From contig JAFGKY010000105.1 in the NCBI GenBank assembly GCA_016928305.1, positions 1 through 64,000 of the forward strand: DNA of 64,000 nt, written 5' to 3'. Position 1 is the first letter of the stretch; every line of letters begins with the position of its first letter. The stretch comes from Bacteroidales bacterium. Lineage in GTDB: Bacteria > Bacteroidota > Bacteroidia > Bacteroidales > UBA10428. A program made the translations under genes and the position numbers. The notes under the pieces are model-generated. The model did not search any database. It was not told where the DNA came from and saw only the letters and a list, made by a program, of their open reading frames with translations. Shown here piece after piece: positions 35,264 to 44,183 of the stretch.

Positions 35264-38017
35264 ATGAAGTTTCTTCTGAAAGTATGTCTGCTATTGGCTT
35301 TATGTTGGTCTTATGATACCTACTTATGTGCTCAGCTATTTGAGGAAAGTGTCATCCGTAATTACGATAATTTTCAGAAGATCCGCCTGCTTGAAGAGCA
35401 ATATTCGGTTAGAATATTTTTTGACAGCCTGGCGGTCGGCAAAGCCATGTTAAATGAATTGCCGGTTGATCCGAAATCAGTTGAGGATGCCCTGCAGGAA
35501 TTGTTAACCGACACTGAACTCACGTTCCGGAAGCTGCAGGATGCTTCTTATGTATTGTTACCGGTGGAAGCGGTCAGAATCATTACGGACAGGTTTGACA
35601 CCCTCGCTGGTGATCAGAACGGAGGCATCGTTATTGGCAACATAGCCAGCTACAGAAAAAACAAGGCCGCGGCCATTAACGGGCTGGTACTCGATGGTAA
35701 ATCGGGCAAGTCCCTGCCGGGAGCCGTTGTCGTCATTAAGAGCCTCGAGCTGGGTATCGTAAGCGATGCAAAAGGCATGTTTAAATTATCGCTGAAGCCC
35801 GGCAATTACACTATGCAGGTTTCCTGCATGGGCTTTGAAGAATACAGCACGCTGATTAAAGTGCTTAGTTCCGGAGACCTCTCCATTGAATTGTTTGAGA
35901 AGTCCATACGACTTGAGGAAGTTGCTGTTTATGCCCGCAGGGCCGACAGGAATATAACCGGTGACAAGATGAGCCTGGTTGAGATCGACAGGAAGAGCAT
36001 CAAACAGCTCCCGCTGATCACCGGGGAAAAAGACCTGATACGGAGTTTTTCCATGCTGCCCGGAATTAAGTCGACCGGCGAATTTGGAACAGGTATCAGC
36101 GTGAGGGGAGGAGGGAATGACCAGAACCTGTTTTTAATGGATGAAACATCGGTGTATAATACATCCCATGTATTCGGGCTGATCTCAGCCATCAGTCCCG
36201 ATATTGTCAGCAATGTTTCGTTGTATAAAGGATATATCCCGGTTGAATACGGGGAACGGGCATCATCGGTTATTGATATACAGCTGAAACGCGGTAATGA
36301 GAAGAAATATACCGGTAACGGAGGCATCGGCTTATTCAGCAGCCGGCTGTCAGTTGAAGGTCCGATAATAAAAAATAAGGCATCTTTTATGGTTGCCGGA
36401 CGTTCGAGTTATTCCAACTGGCTGTTGAATCAGATGCCCGATGTTCAGCTGGCCAACAGCAAGGCTAATTTCTATGACATATATGCAGGTATCCATGCCG
36501 GAATAACTGACAAACACCGGTTATTCTGCATGTTTTACAACAGTTATGATTTTTTTAATTTCGATGATAAGTTGCATTATATCAATAAGAATACGGCGGG
36601 TGAAATGAAATGGAACTATTCGAGGAATGCGTCGTCTGACTATTCACTGACCGTATCATACAGTGGCAATGGTATCGAGAAAAAAAACCTCGAAAACAAG
36701 GTGGGAAGTTACCTTCTTGAAACTTCCATCAATTCCGTTTCTGTCAAAGGTGATGCAAATTATACGCTGAACAATAAGCATTCATTAAAAGCGGGAGTAC
36801 AGGCTATCCGTTATCTTGTTGACCAGGGCAGGCAACGACCCTGGGATTCATCGTCCACGGTAAGGAATATTGAACTTGAAACCAACCAGGGCATCGAAAC
36901 GGCTTTGTATCTGACAGATAATTATATGGCCAGTGACCGGATAAGCCTGAACCTGGGATTGCGGTATTCGGTGTTCTTCAACGTCGGCCCTTTCACCGTT
37001 TACAACTACAGGTCATCACCCCTTTCGGACGCCACCCTTAATGGTTCCATGAGATACAAAACCGGTGAACTGATAAAGATGCATCACGGCCCTGAACCAC
37101 GCATATCATTGCGTTACCAGGTAAGCAACGATGCTTCGGCAAAAGCAAGTTACAGCCGGAATATTCAGTATCTGTCATTGGTTTCTGCCAGTGCGGTACA
37201 AAGTCCGGATGACAACTGGCAACTTGCCAATACCTATATCAAACCCATTGTAAGCAATGCTTTCGCATTGGGTTTCTATAAGAATTTCAAACAAAACACA
37301 ATAGAGACATCCGTGGAATTGTATTACAGGTCATTGCATAATCAGACCGACTATAAAAATGGTGCCAGGCTGACCCTTGAAGCATGGCCTGACACGGTTG
37401 AGGATATGCCGCTGGTAAATATGCCCTTTGAAAGGGAATTGATCAATACAACAGGACGTAATTACGGCATAGAACTGATGGTAAAGAAGAATTTGGGCAG
37501 CCTGGAAGGATGGATATCCTATACCTATTCGCATTCATTGAAGAAAACGAACAGCCTGTACGCTGAAGAGATTATCAGGGGCAATGATTTCTATCCTTCC
37601 AATTATGATAAGCCGCATGACCTGAACATGATGCTTACCTATCATTATAACCGAAGGTTACGGTTGTCGGCCAACTTCACATACAGCACCGGACGTGCCG
37701 TTACCTTACCGGAAGCCATTATCTATTCGGACAATACGTGGTACGTTACGTATCGCCCGAGAAACAGTGAACGGTTGCCTGACTACCACCGGCTTGATCT
37801 GTCGGTCAGCCTTGATGAAAGTCTGAGGATAAAAAAGAAATGGAAGGGCAGCTGGACCTTTTCGGTGCTGAACGTCTATGGACGTAAAAATGCTTATTCG
37901 GTTTTCTTTAAAAGCGAAATCCCGACAAAAGAGAACAATTACAGGGCTTTCGGATTGTATAAGCTATACATTATCGGGCGGCCTGTGCCGACACTATCAT
38001 ACAATTTTATTTTCTGA
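35264..38017 (+). CDS. TonB-dependent receptor with STN-like and carboxypeptidase-like domains
   Basis: A 917-residue outer-membrane receptor. A signal peptide comes first (MKFLLKVCLLLALCWS), then an STN/secretin-like region about residues 45-100 (YSVRIFFDSL, VEDALQELL), a carboxypeptidase regulatory-like domain about 138-222 (INGLVLDGKSGKSLPGA), then a TonB plug about 240-350 (VRGGGNDQNLFLMDETSVY) and a long barrel ending in the aromatic LSYNFIF. It imports a substrate with proton-motive energy from TonB-ExbBD. The STN domain often links receptors to anti-sigma signalling, but no sigma/anti-sigma pair is next to it. The ATG at 35264 is preferred to a TTG one codon upstream. It leads a four-gene operon. 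Confidence 0.93.
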   Translation: MKFLLKVCLLLALCWSYDTYLCAQLFEESVIRNYDNFQKIRLLEEQYSVRIFFDSLAVGKAMLNELPVDPKSVEDALQELLTDTELTFRKLQDASYVLLPVEAVRIITDRFDTLAGDQNGGIVIGNIASYRKNKAAAINGLVLDGKSGKSLPGAVVVIKSLELGIVSDAKGMFKLSLKPGNYTMQVSCMGFEEYSTLIKVLSSGDLSIELFEKSIRLEEVAVYARRADRNITGDKMSLVEIDRKSIKQLPLITGEKDLIRSFSMLPGIKSTGEFGTGISVRGGGNDQNLFLMDETSVYNTSHVFGLISAISPDIVSNVSLYKGYIPVEYGERASSVIDIQLKRGNEKKYTGNGGIGLFSSRLSVEGPIIKNKASFMVAGRSSYSNWLLNQMPDVQLANSKANFYDIYAGIHAGITDKHRLFCMFYNSYDFFNFDDKLHYINKNTAGEMKWNYSRNASSDYSLTVSYSGNGIEKKNLENKVGSYLLETSINSVSVKGDANYTLNNKHSLKAGVQAIRYLVDQGRQRPWDSSSTVRNIELETNQGIETALYLTDNYMASDRISLNLGLRYSVFFNVGPFTVYNYRSSPLSDATLNGSMRYKTGELIKMHHGPEPRISLRYQVSNDASAKASYSRNIQYLSLVSASAVQSPDDNWQLANTYIKPIVSNAFALGFYKNFKQNTIETSVELYYRSLHNQTDYKNGARLTLEAWPDTVEDMPLVNMPFERELINTTGRNYGIELMVKKNLGSLEGWISYTYSHSLKKTNSLYAEEIIRGNDFYPSNYDKPHDLNMMLTYHYNRRLRLSANFTYSTGRAVTLPEAIIYSDNTWYVTYRPRNSERLPDYHRLDLSVSLDESLRIKKKWKGSWTFSVLNVYGRKNAYSVFFKSEIPTKENNYRAFGLYKLYIIGRPVPTLSYNFIF

Positions 38018-38018
38018 T

Positions 38019-39242
38019 ATGCGCAGCAACAGATTCATACCACTGGTACTGATGATTGCCCTTGGTTCCTGCAGTGAACTGTACGATGGATACCATCCGG
38101 AGGTTAACGAAGAATACCTGGTTGTGGAAGGGAAGATCACCGATGATCCCGGGCCCTACTATGTAAAACTATTTAAAGCCGTTCCTTACAGCAACGACCT
38201 CGAATTTTACAAGTACGATCCTGAACCCGAAAAAAAGGCTGTTGTGAAATTGTTCAGTGATAAGGGTGAGGAAATCACCCTGAACGAACTGAGAAATAAT
38301 CCCGGTACCTATGCCACAGAAGGCGGGGATATAAAGGGTGAGACCGGTCATGCCTATTGGATTCGTATTGAAACCCAGAAAGGTGACATATATGAATCTG
38401 TCCCCTCCATCCTGATGGAAGCCCCCGATATTACAAACCTGTCAGCTGTTCGGGCAGAGAAGACCTATCTTGACGAAAGTCTTCCCGGTGGCAGTACGTT
38501 TATTATCAGGCATGGTATGGAATTATCCTGCGATGTGACCGGGCACAGCTCAGCCAAATACATCAAGATCAATACGCGTGTTATTCAACAGAGCACGTTT
38601 TACCTCGATTCCATATATTATAATACCATGAATGCCTTTCAACCGGATAAAAGTGTATTTCTTGATGAGGTAGAGGATACCATGTTTTGCGTTGGCATAA
38701 GGATGGCTGATCCGGTCCCAAATATTGTAGGTATGGGGAATACCGGTTCCTTTTCTGTTGCCGGTGCAGTTCCGCTGGGTTTTTCTATCGTTTATGGTGC
38801 CAACATGAATTTTGATACTACCGTATTGTATGGTCTGTCGGAATATCATTATATGGATGGCGAGCCGTTTTTTTATGACAGCCTCATTGTATTTAAATGT
38901 CACCTTGATCAAAACAACCGGTTTCTGATTGATATACAGGCCTATTTTATGGATGATGATGTTTATGAATATTATCGCAACCTGAAAAATCAGGTGACAG
39001 CCCAGAACAAGATATTTGACCCGATTCCTTTGCAACTCACGGCAAATATGAAGTGCACCAGCCAACCCGGGAAAAACGTTTTCGGCATTTTCACGGTTGC
39101 CTCTGAGGCCAGCCGGCAGTTTAATGTTCATTACAGGGGCATATCGATTGCCCCCGAGGTTGAAAAATTAAATGATTACTATCCCATTGATGCAAGTTAT
39201 TGTACCGGTGACCGTCCACCTTTCTGGCAACCCTATTTTTAA
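38019..39242 (+). CDS. DUF4249 domain lipoprotein
   Basis: A 407-residue lipoprotein. The start MRSNRFIPLVLMIALGSC at 38019 lies one base after the receptor stop and supplies the lipobox (Cys18). An upstream in-frame start would lie in the receptor gene and is rejected. The mature sequence begins SELYDGYHPEVNEEYLVVEGKITDDPGPYYVKL, the hallmark opening of DUF4249. Such lipoproteins are encoded beside TonB receptors in many Bacteroidota and are thought to be surface partners. The function is unknown. Translation is probably coupled to the receptor. Confidence 0.88.
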   Translation: MRSNRFIPLVLMIALGSCSELYDGYHPEVNEEYLVVEGKITDDPGPYYVKLFKAVPYSNDLEFYKYDPEPEKKAVVKLFSDKGEEITLNELRNNPGTYATEGGDIKGETGHAYWIRIETQKGDIYESVPSILMEAPDITNLSAVRAEKTYLDESLPGGSTFIIRHGMELSCDVTGHSSAKYIKINTRVIQQSTFYLDSIYYNTMNAFQPDKSVFLDEVEDTMFCVGIRMADPVPNIVGMGNTGSFSVAGAVPLGFSIVYGANMNFDTTVLYGLSEYHYMDGEPFFYDSLIVFKCHLDQNNRFLIDIQAYFMDDDVYEYYRNLKNQVTAQNKIFDPIPLQLTANMKCTSQPGKNVFGIFTVASEASRQFNVHYRGISIAPEVEKLNDYYPIDASYCTGDRPPFWQPYF

Positions 39243-39252
39243 AATTGTATGC

Positions 39253-41655
39253 ATGAACAGTACGATGATACCGAAAAATAACAGCTGCCTCAAGAGATTT
39301 TGTTATCGTTATGTGGTTACCGCAACGGTTGGGTTGGTAGTCGCATTTTCTTCAGTCGCCCAGCCAAAAAACGATATACCAGGGCTGCGGGAAATGATAC
39401 ATCAATATTCGTGTGCCGGTATGTTGCAGGAAAGGCTATTTGTGTTTCTGAACAGCGGGTATTACTACCCGGGTGAAAACCTTTCATTCCATGCCGTCCT
39501 TTTTGACGGTAACCTGAAGCTGTGCAAAAACGGCAGTCGTTTTATTTATATTCAACTGATAAGCTATACAGGGAACGGTATCGGCAATTATATATATGAA
39601 TTACATTCGGGAGAACGTTCGGGGCAGATCCGTCTGCCGGATACCCTGCAGACAGGGTTATATACCCTTAAGGCCTATACACGCTGGATGCAGAACTATG
39701 ATCCGGACAATGCCTTCCGGCGTCCTTTACTGGTTATCTCTCCTTTGAATACAGCCATCGTTACAGCTGTGGCTGACAGTTTTTCGGTACGATTTTATCC
39801 CGAAGGCGGAAAGCTGGTTGCCGGCACAGAGAATAAAGTGCTGGTACGGACAAATCCATACAGCACTGACCTTATCAGGCAGTTGAACATTGTTGATGAT
39901 CGCGGGCAAAGACAGTTTTCCTGCACCATAGACACCAACGGGGTAGGTGTGTTCTCACTGTCACCCGGGCCCGGAAAAAAATATTATGCGATGGATGCCG
40001 GTTCAAAGGAAACAGATCAGCTGTATAAATTACCGGATCCGGAGGATAACAGATACAGTTTAAGCATTACAGGGGGAGAGAACGGAATACATGTATCTGT
40101 GGCCTGTACACCGGGAACAGCCGGTAATGCCGATATCTACCTGGCTGTATTGAATCATGATGCAGGCAGATCCTTTGTACGGCAGGTCAATATGGTTAAC
40201 AACAGGGGGGCCTTGTCAATACCTTCCGCTGATCTTCCGGCCGGCCTGAACCAGGTCCTTTTGTTCGGTAATGAAACAATACTGTGCAGCCGTCTTTGGT
40301 ACCGGAAAAACAACAGGCATGCATGGCCGGCAACGACCATAACGAATACCCTGAAAACAAGGCAATCGGCGATCTGCGAGGATTACCTTTCCGGGGCTGT
40401 TCAACAGAACAATATCCTGGCGGTTTCGGTGAATGAATACAATCCGGTTACCGACAGCATGCTGTTTAATGAGTTAAGCTATTGCAGGTACTATGATCTG
40501 TATTCCTCTCTGTCACGGCCCGAAGTATTGCCCCTGTTTGACACATCGGCTACAGAAAACTATATCAACGATTGCTTGATGGCCTGTGAGAGGACGCTTC
40601 CGATGGATTTTATTTTGCATGCACGCAATGAAAACCTGTATCCCCGGGAGACAATCGGAATAATACTTACCGGCAGGATTGAATCACCGGTTTACCAATT
40701 GCCCGTCGACAAGATGCCGGTTCTTTTGTCTTATCCCGATTCCATAGCCCATGTTGATTATAGCATTACCAGTGAAAAAGGTGATTTTTCCTTTACTCTC
40801 AACGAAAAACTATATAACAAACAACTTTATCTGACGGCACAGGGTTTCCCGAAAAGCAGGGATGTTGTGACCATTATTACGGATGATCTTTTCAGAAAAA
40901 CACCATCCGGTACGGAAACAACCTCTTTTTTTCATCCGTGCATAGAGCAAATGATCAAAGGTCATCAGAATATATCCATGGCTTACAGGGTATTTTACAG
41001 GAACACTCAACAATCGGCAGAGGTCGTGAATTACAGGATTACATCCTACGATAGAAGTTTTTATGGCATTCCCGATTTTCAACTGACACCTGCCGAATAT
41101 GAGTTTTTACCCGATATTTTTGAAATCCGAAAAAACCTGATCCCTCAGCTTAAGTTGAAACTTGAAGATGATTATTGCAGCATGACCCTCTTTGATAATT
41201 ACCTGCAGATTTTTCATCCCCAGCAGGCTTTTGTGCTGCTGAACAACATCCCCTATCCGTCGCTGAAAAATGTGCTGGAACTCAATTCAGATATTATCCG
41301 GAGTATTGCCATAAAAAATGACAAACATTTTTATGACAATTACCTGATGCATGGTATTGTAGATATTACCACGGTAAAGCCTGTTGATACCGAGCCTTAT
41401 TTCAGCACGCTGATAACCACTGTAAACGTAACACCCGTGACAGGTAAAGAAAGAGCCGTTCCCGTTGAGCAGGAGGGCAGCTTGCCGGATCTGAGGCATT
41501 CACTTTTCTGGAGCGCAGGTCGTGAGCTTGATTCCGCTGGCACGGAAATCCGGTTCAGGACCTCTGACGTGAAAGGAAAATATCAATTGAAGGTCTTTTA
41601 TATCGATCCTGACGGGATATTCCGTTGTACAGAAAAAGCTATTACTGTTTTGTAA
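39253..41655 (+). CDS. exported MG2-like (macroglobulin-like) protein
   Basis: An 800-residue exported protein. The start at 39253 (MNSTMIPKNNSCLKR) gives a long signal ending near AFSSVAQ; an ATG at 39265 is an alternative. After the signal, RLFVFLNSGYYYPGENLSFHAVLFDG and the LPDTLQTGLYTLKAYTRWMQNYD turn are MG2-like, as in alpha-2-macroglobulins. No thioester motif was seen. The C-terminal third is beta-rich. It is 10 bases after the DUF4249 lipoprotein gene. It resembles proteins found beside TonB/DUF4249 genes and may form a surface complex with them (inference). It is not a full A2M. Confidence 0.65.
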   Translation: MNSTMIPKNNSCLKRFCYRYVVTATVGLVVAFSSVAQPKNDIPGLREMIHQYSCAGMLQERLFVFLNSGYYYPGENLSFHAVLFDGNLKLCKNGSRFIYIQLISYTGNGIGNYIYELHSGERSGQIRLPDTLQTGLYTLKAYTRWMQNYDPDNAFRRPLLVISPLNTAIVTAVADSFSVRFYPEGGKLVAGTENKVLVRTNPYSTDLIRQLNIVDDRGQRQFSCTIDTNGVGVFSLSPGPGKKYYAMDAGSKETDQLYKLPDPEDNRYSLSITGGENGIHVSVACTPGTAGNADIYLAVLNHDAGRSFVRQVNMVNNRGALSIPSADLPAGLNQVLLFGNETILCSRLWYRKNNRHAWPATTITNTLKTRQSAICEDYLSGAVQQNNILAVSVNEYNPVTDSMLFNELSYCRYYDLYSSLSRPEVLPLFDTSATENYINDCLMACERTLPMDFILHARNENLYPRETIGIILTGRIESPVYQLPVDKMPVLLSYPDSIAHVDYSITSEKGDFSFTLNEKLYNKQLYLTAQGFPKSRDVVTIITDDLFRKTPSGTETTSFFHPCIEQMIKGHQNISMAYRVFYRNTQQSAEVVNYRITSYDRSFYGIPDFQLTPAEYEFLPDIFEIRKNLIPQLKLKLEDDYCSMTLFDNYLQIFHPQQAFVLLNNIPYPSLKNVLELNSDIIRSIAIKNDKHFYDNYLMHGIVDITTVKPVDTEPYFSTLITTVNVTPVTGKERAVPVEQEGSLPDLRHSLFWSAGRELDSAGTEIRFRTSDVKGKYQLKVFYIDPDGIFRCTEKAITVL

Positions 41656-41668
41656 AACCAGTTGTCCG

Positions 41669-42400
41669 ATGAAAAAATCCATACATATCCAGTTCGTTTG
41701 CAAGGTATTGGTTCTGATGGTTTCAGCATGGTTGAATGCAGGGTCATATACCTGCGGACAATCGCTTACAGGCGGATGCGACACCCTTATGGGACAACAG
41801 GTTCCGGGATCACATTTGTTGTGCACGCCTTACCGCGATCTGAATCCGTTCAACGGTCTTCCGGGTGAGATCAATCAGTGGGGTCCGGGCACGGTTTATC
41901 TGCAGACAGGTGACTCATTGTCAGGCCGGCACCTGGTTTATTGTTCTGTAGGCAGCAATCTGCTTTGGACCAGGAATAACAAGGGCATATTTTTACTGGT
42001 GGATAAAAATACGGTAAAAGGTTTTAAGCTCTTATCCGAAAAAGAGAACCGTATCATATGTTATGAGTTTTTTCCGATGAACAACTGGTATTATACGGAT
42101 GGAACAAGTTCTTTTCTTGAAGTGCTGGTAAAGGATTCCGTGTCGCTTTATATGCTGAACACCATTGAAAAGTTTCCCATGTCGGACAACCTGAAGGCAC
42201 ATAAATATTATTTTATCAAAAGACCGGGCCGCGATCTTGATAAAATAATACCCAACCGCAAAAGCCTGTGCAATGCACTTGAATATTCGGAGGAGTTCAG
42301 GATCTATTTACGCAACCTCCATATGCGTGTTAACAAAAAAGACCGCATCACAAGGGCTGTTAAGGAGTATAATAATTTTTTCAAGAACATTCAGAGGTGA
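41669..42400 (+). CDS. exported protein of unknown function
   Basis: A 243-residue protein with a signal peptide (to about NAGSYTCGQ). The mature part is beta-rich and then helical and basic toward the C-terminus (YFIKRPGRDLDKIIPNR, NLHMRVNKKDRI). No family is recognised. The gene starts 13 bases after the MG2-like gene, so it is the last member of the TonB operon. A terminator follows about 80 bases after it. Confidence 0.6.
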   Translation: MKKSIHIQFVCKVLVLMVSAWLNAGSYTCGQSLTGGCDTLMGQQVPGSHLLCTPYRDLNPFNGLPGEINQWGPGTVYLQTGDSLSGRHLVYCSVGSNLLWTRNNKGIFLLVDKNTVKGFKLLSEKENRIICYEFFPMNNWYYTDGTSSFLEVLVKDSVSLYMLNTIEKFPMSDNLKAHKYYFIKRPGRDLDKIIPNRKSLCNALEYSEEFRIYLRNLHMRVNKKDRITRAVKEYNNFFKNIQR

Positions 42401-42478
42401 AATTTCCCAGAAATTTGTTGAAGAAAGCGGAAGACAGTTTGCATAACACCTGAAAATCCCGGCTTAAAGCGTACCAAA

Positions 42479-42509
42479 AAAGGCTGTCTCCATCCTAGAG
42501 GCAGCCTTT
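42479..42509. terminator. bidirectional terminator between convergent genes
   Basis: Arms AAAGGCTGTCTC (42479-42490) and GAGGCAGCCTTT (42498-42509) pair with one G-T wobble around the loop CATCCTA. On the minus strand the stem is followed by TTTTTT, so it ends susD strongly; on the plus strand the T-tail is weaker. Confidence 0.85.
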
Positions 42510-42534
42510 CTCGGTGTTAAGTCACAACAAGTTG

Positions 42535-44172
42535 TCAATAACCCGGATTTTGCTTAATCCGGTAACTTTCGACCTCATCCGAAGGGATGGGCAGACAGGG
42601 TACTTTGCCATCAATAAGGTGACTCCTGTAATTCTGAACGGCCTGTTCGGGATCCATGCTTCCTAAGAAACGATCGGTGGGTATAATAACCGTTCTGAGG
42701 GCATTTTCGAATTCACCCCAGCGGATCAGGTCCCACGCACGCAAACCTTCTATAGCCAGTTCTACCCTTCGTTCGTGTTTAATGGCATCAAGCAAAGCCT
42801 GACCACTGGTTGCAGTAATTGGTCCCAGTGTACTCACATTGCCGTTATTCGGATCAGTACTTGCCCTGGCCCGGTCACGTACAACATTCAATGTTTGCAA
42901 TGCTTCAGCTTCCTGACCAATATGCCAGGCAGCTTCTGCATGGGTCAGAAGCACTTCGGCATAACGTACGATACGGTTGTTCTTATCGCCTGAGGTATTT
43001 TGCCTGGGATCAGGACCGGCATATTTTCTGAACCAGTATCCTGTTGGACATTGGTCGTCAACAATAGTTGGTATTACATCACCCATGAATATATCACCAT
43101 CTTTTATGATGGTGCATTCACGGCGCACATCGCCGGGTTCAAATTGATCAAACAGATTTTGTGTAGGGTTGGAAAATCCCCAGCCACCGGTAGGTGTATT
43201 CGGACCATAGGTCAATGATGTGCTGGGTCTGAGGGTTACCATTCGTTGTTCCATATTGCCGCCCAGGCTGCCGTATCCACCACCCAGGTCAGCACAAGGG
43301 ACTTCAAACACAGATTCAGATCCCATCTCACCTTCATTCTCGAATATTGTTGCATAATCAGACAGCAGGGAATATTCATTTGAGTTAATAATGACTTTTG
43401 TGACATCATACACATCCTGCCATACCTTCCCGTTAAATCCGAATCCTATTTCCATGGTAATGATCCGTGCAAGAATGGCCCGTACAGCTCCTCTTGTAGC
43501 TCTTCCCCCGGGCCAGATATCATCCCAATTGCTTTTTTCCGGAACCAGATCAACAGCATCTGCCAGGTCTTTTTCAATTAGCTCATAAAGCTTTTCAGGA
43601 CTAACTTTTGCCTGATCGTAATATTCATTGGCTGTTACGGGCTTATCAAAATATGGAACATTTCCGTATGACCTGGCCAGAATATAATAAAAATATGCCC
43701 TGAGAAAGAGAGCCTCTCCTTTAATACGATTGTACGACTCAGTGGAAAGGTTTCCCTTGTAATCTTCAACAAGGTCAAGAACCGCGTTTGCCCGGCCTGA
43801 TCCCAGGTATCCTTCCAGCCAGGGTGTACTGTAATGTGCCGTTGTTGTGGGTGAAGGTAAAGCTGCCCATGCTCTCATATCAAGCATCTCAGGCATATCC
43901 GACAGCCCGTTACCTCCTTTTTCACAATCATCGGACATCCAGTCGCTGATCATATTCTCAAAATAGTGTTTATTATTTCTCCAGGTATTTTCTGTGAGGG
44001 TAAAAGTACTGTAACAGGCTACCAGCATTTGCTCAAAGTTTGCTTCAGCCGTTGCGGGACTACCCAGAAAGGTATCGGTGGTTTCCTGGGCAAGGGGTTT
44101 CTTTTCCAGGAAATCTTCGCAAGCGCCAAGTATTATGGCGATTAATGCAATGATATATAATTGTTTTTTCAT
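42535..44172 (-). CDS. SusD/RagB-family outer-membrane lipoprotein
   Basis: A 545-residue lipoprotein with lipobox IILGAC (Cys18). SusD hallmarks are EDFLEKKPL at the mature start, a TPR-rich middle (GEALFLRAYFYYILARSYGNVPYF), RYAEVLLTHAEAAW, and HERRVELAIEGLRAWDLIRWGEF near the end. It binds the substrate at the surface and forms a lidded pair with SusC. The gene starts 11 bases after the susC stop. No glycosidase, susE or sigma-regulator gene is beside it, so the substrate cannot be inferred. Confidence 0.96.
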   Translation of the reverse strand: MKKQLYIIALIAIILGACEDFLEKKPLAQETTDTFLGSPATAEANFEQMLVACYSTFTLTENTWRNNKHYFENMISDWMSDDCEKGGNGLSDMPEMLDMRAWAALPSPTTTAHYSTPWLEGYLGSGRANAVLDLVEDYKGNLSTESYNRIKGEALFLRAYFYYILARSYGNVPYFDKPVTANEYYDQAKVSPEKLYELIEKDLADAVDLVPEKSNWDDIWPGGRATRGAVRAILARIITMEIGFGFNGKVWQDVYDVTKVIINSNEYSLLSDYATIFENEGEMGSESVFEVPCADLGGGYGSLGGNMEQRMVTLRPSTSLTYGPNTPTGGWGFSNPTQNLFDQFEPGDVRRECTIIKDGDIFMGDVIPTIVDDQCPTGYWFRKYAGPDPRQNTSGDKNNRIVRYAEVLLTHAEAAWHIGQEAEALQTLNVVRDRARASTDPNNGNVSTLGPITATSGQALLDAIKHERRVELAIEGLRAWDLIRWGEFENALRTVIIPTDRFLGSMDPEQAVQNYRSHLIDGKVPCLPIPSDEVESYRIKQNPGY

Positions 44173-44183
44173 GATACTTTTTT

